From Flavobacterium sp. 83 (GTDB lineage: Bacteria > Bacteroidota > Bacteroidia > Flavobacteriales > Flavobacteriaceae), in contig NZ_JQMS01000001.1 of NCBI RefSeq assembly GCF_000744835.1, positions 2,046,001-2,110,000 of the forward strand: a stretch of 64,000 nucleotides of DNA, read 5' to 3'. The position numbers and the translations under genes are program-made. Of this stretch, positions 63,730 to 64,000 are shown one piece after another. Position 1 is the stretch's first letter; each line of letters begins with the position of its first letter. The notes under the pieces are model-generated. The model worked only from the letters and a program-made list of their open reading frames with translations, was not told the origin of the DNA and ran no database searches.

Positions 63730-64000
63730 TTAAAGATCTATCTTTTTCAATTCCTTATAATTAGCATACAATCTTCTCAATAGGATTCCATACAATAACC
63801 TGTAAAACAACCAGAATATACCAAAAAATAGAGCAATAGTCAAAAGTAGTATGCCTATAGTTATAGCCATAATTTTTCCATCATTGGCAATCTTGTCTCT
63901 TAAAATAGTAACATCAGGATTGTAATTAAAAGCAATTAAAAAACCTATAATCAAGCTAAAAACGATCATTCCAAGATTATACCCTACATAACATTGGACT
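63730..64000 (-). CDS. Small membrane protein, C-terminal part (runs off window)
   Basis: The frame from 63730 stays open to the right edge (residues read CYVGYNLGMIVFSLIIGF...), so the 79-residue version starting at 63969 may be only the end of a longer gene. It has two hydrophobic segments (GMIVFSLIIGFLIAF; ITIGILLLTIALFFGIFWLFYRLLYGIL) and a basic tail. No family recognised. Convergent with the acyltransferase gene, with seven bases between stops. Confidence 0.55.
   Translation of the reverse strand, partial: VQCYVGYNLGMIVFSLIIGFLIAFNYNPDVTILRDKIANDGKIMAITIGILLLTIALFFGIFWLFYRLLYGILLRRLYANYKELKKIDL

Overview
The window looks like chromosome from a Flavobacterium-type member of the Bacteroidota. 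It is AT-rich, carries a gliding gene (GldI-like) and two proteins with type IX secretion (T9SS) C-terminal sorting domains, and shows TAnnTTTG promoter boxes and cyclophilin-FKBP fusion proteins. No tRNA, rRNA or CRISPR array is visible.

Layout. 1-2433 is the C-terminal part of an IcmF-type acyl-CoA mutase cut by the window edge. 3301-9285 encodes a 1994-residue surface protein with about fifteen 83-residue repeats and a T9SS tail. 9.9-18.1 kb holds a lipoprotein, a TerC/Alx protein, divergent glutamine synthetases of types II and III, a DUF4242 protein, a PurM-type enzyme, a small unknown protein and a GNAT acetyltransferase. 18.1-23.1 kb is leftward: a DUF6629 membrane protein, a CPBP glutamic protease overlapping a leucine-rich-repeat protein with a tail-anchor-like end, MepB, DUF1801 and VOC proteins.

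23.6-37.5 kb is the standout. It is an integron-like array of at least ten small cassettes separated by imperfect palindromes. Nine palindromes measure 125-130 bp from a TAAC core to a GTTA core. Cassette starts (GTTAnnn) are usually reverse-complementary to the same cassette's end (nnnTAAC), the signature expected of integron attC recombination. Beside it at 37509-38615 lies a tyrosine recombinase whose 3' end faces the array and which appears to lack the extra helix region of IntI. Four nearly identical IS1182-type elements sit in four of the palindromes, all at the same base (AACGT or AACGG, then the element), in the same orientation, with 4-bp target duplications. Cassette genes are small and mostly unrecognised; three larger ones (one broken) lie on the opposite strand.

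37.5-64 kb is mostly conserved backbone: two cyclophilin-FKBP fusion isomerases, a GldI-like protein and a DHH phosphoesterase in one leftward group, then a CLC channel with a genomic repeat inside its coding sequence, and RidA. The rightward series is two small secreted paralogues, guaA, a LysM protein, OsmC, DUF3820, pyrG, yidC, a MORN/YwqK protein, mnmA, a subtilisin-like protease with a T9SS tail, a nitronate monooxygenase-type enzyme, a NUDIX hydrolase and a PlsC-type acyltransferase. Several families of interspersed palindromic repeats lie between these genes.

All family names are from reading the translations and recalled family features; no database search was possible.
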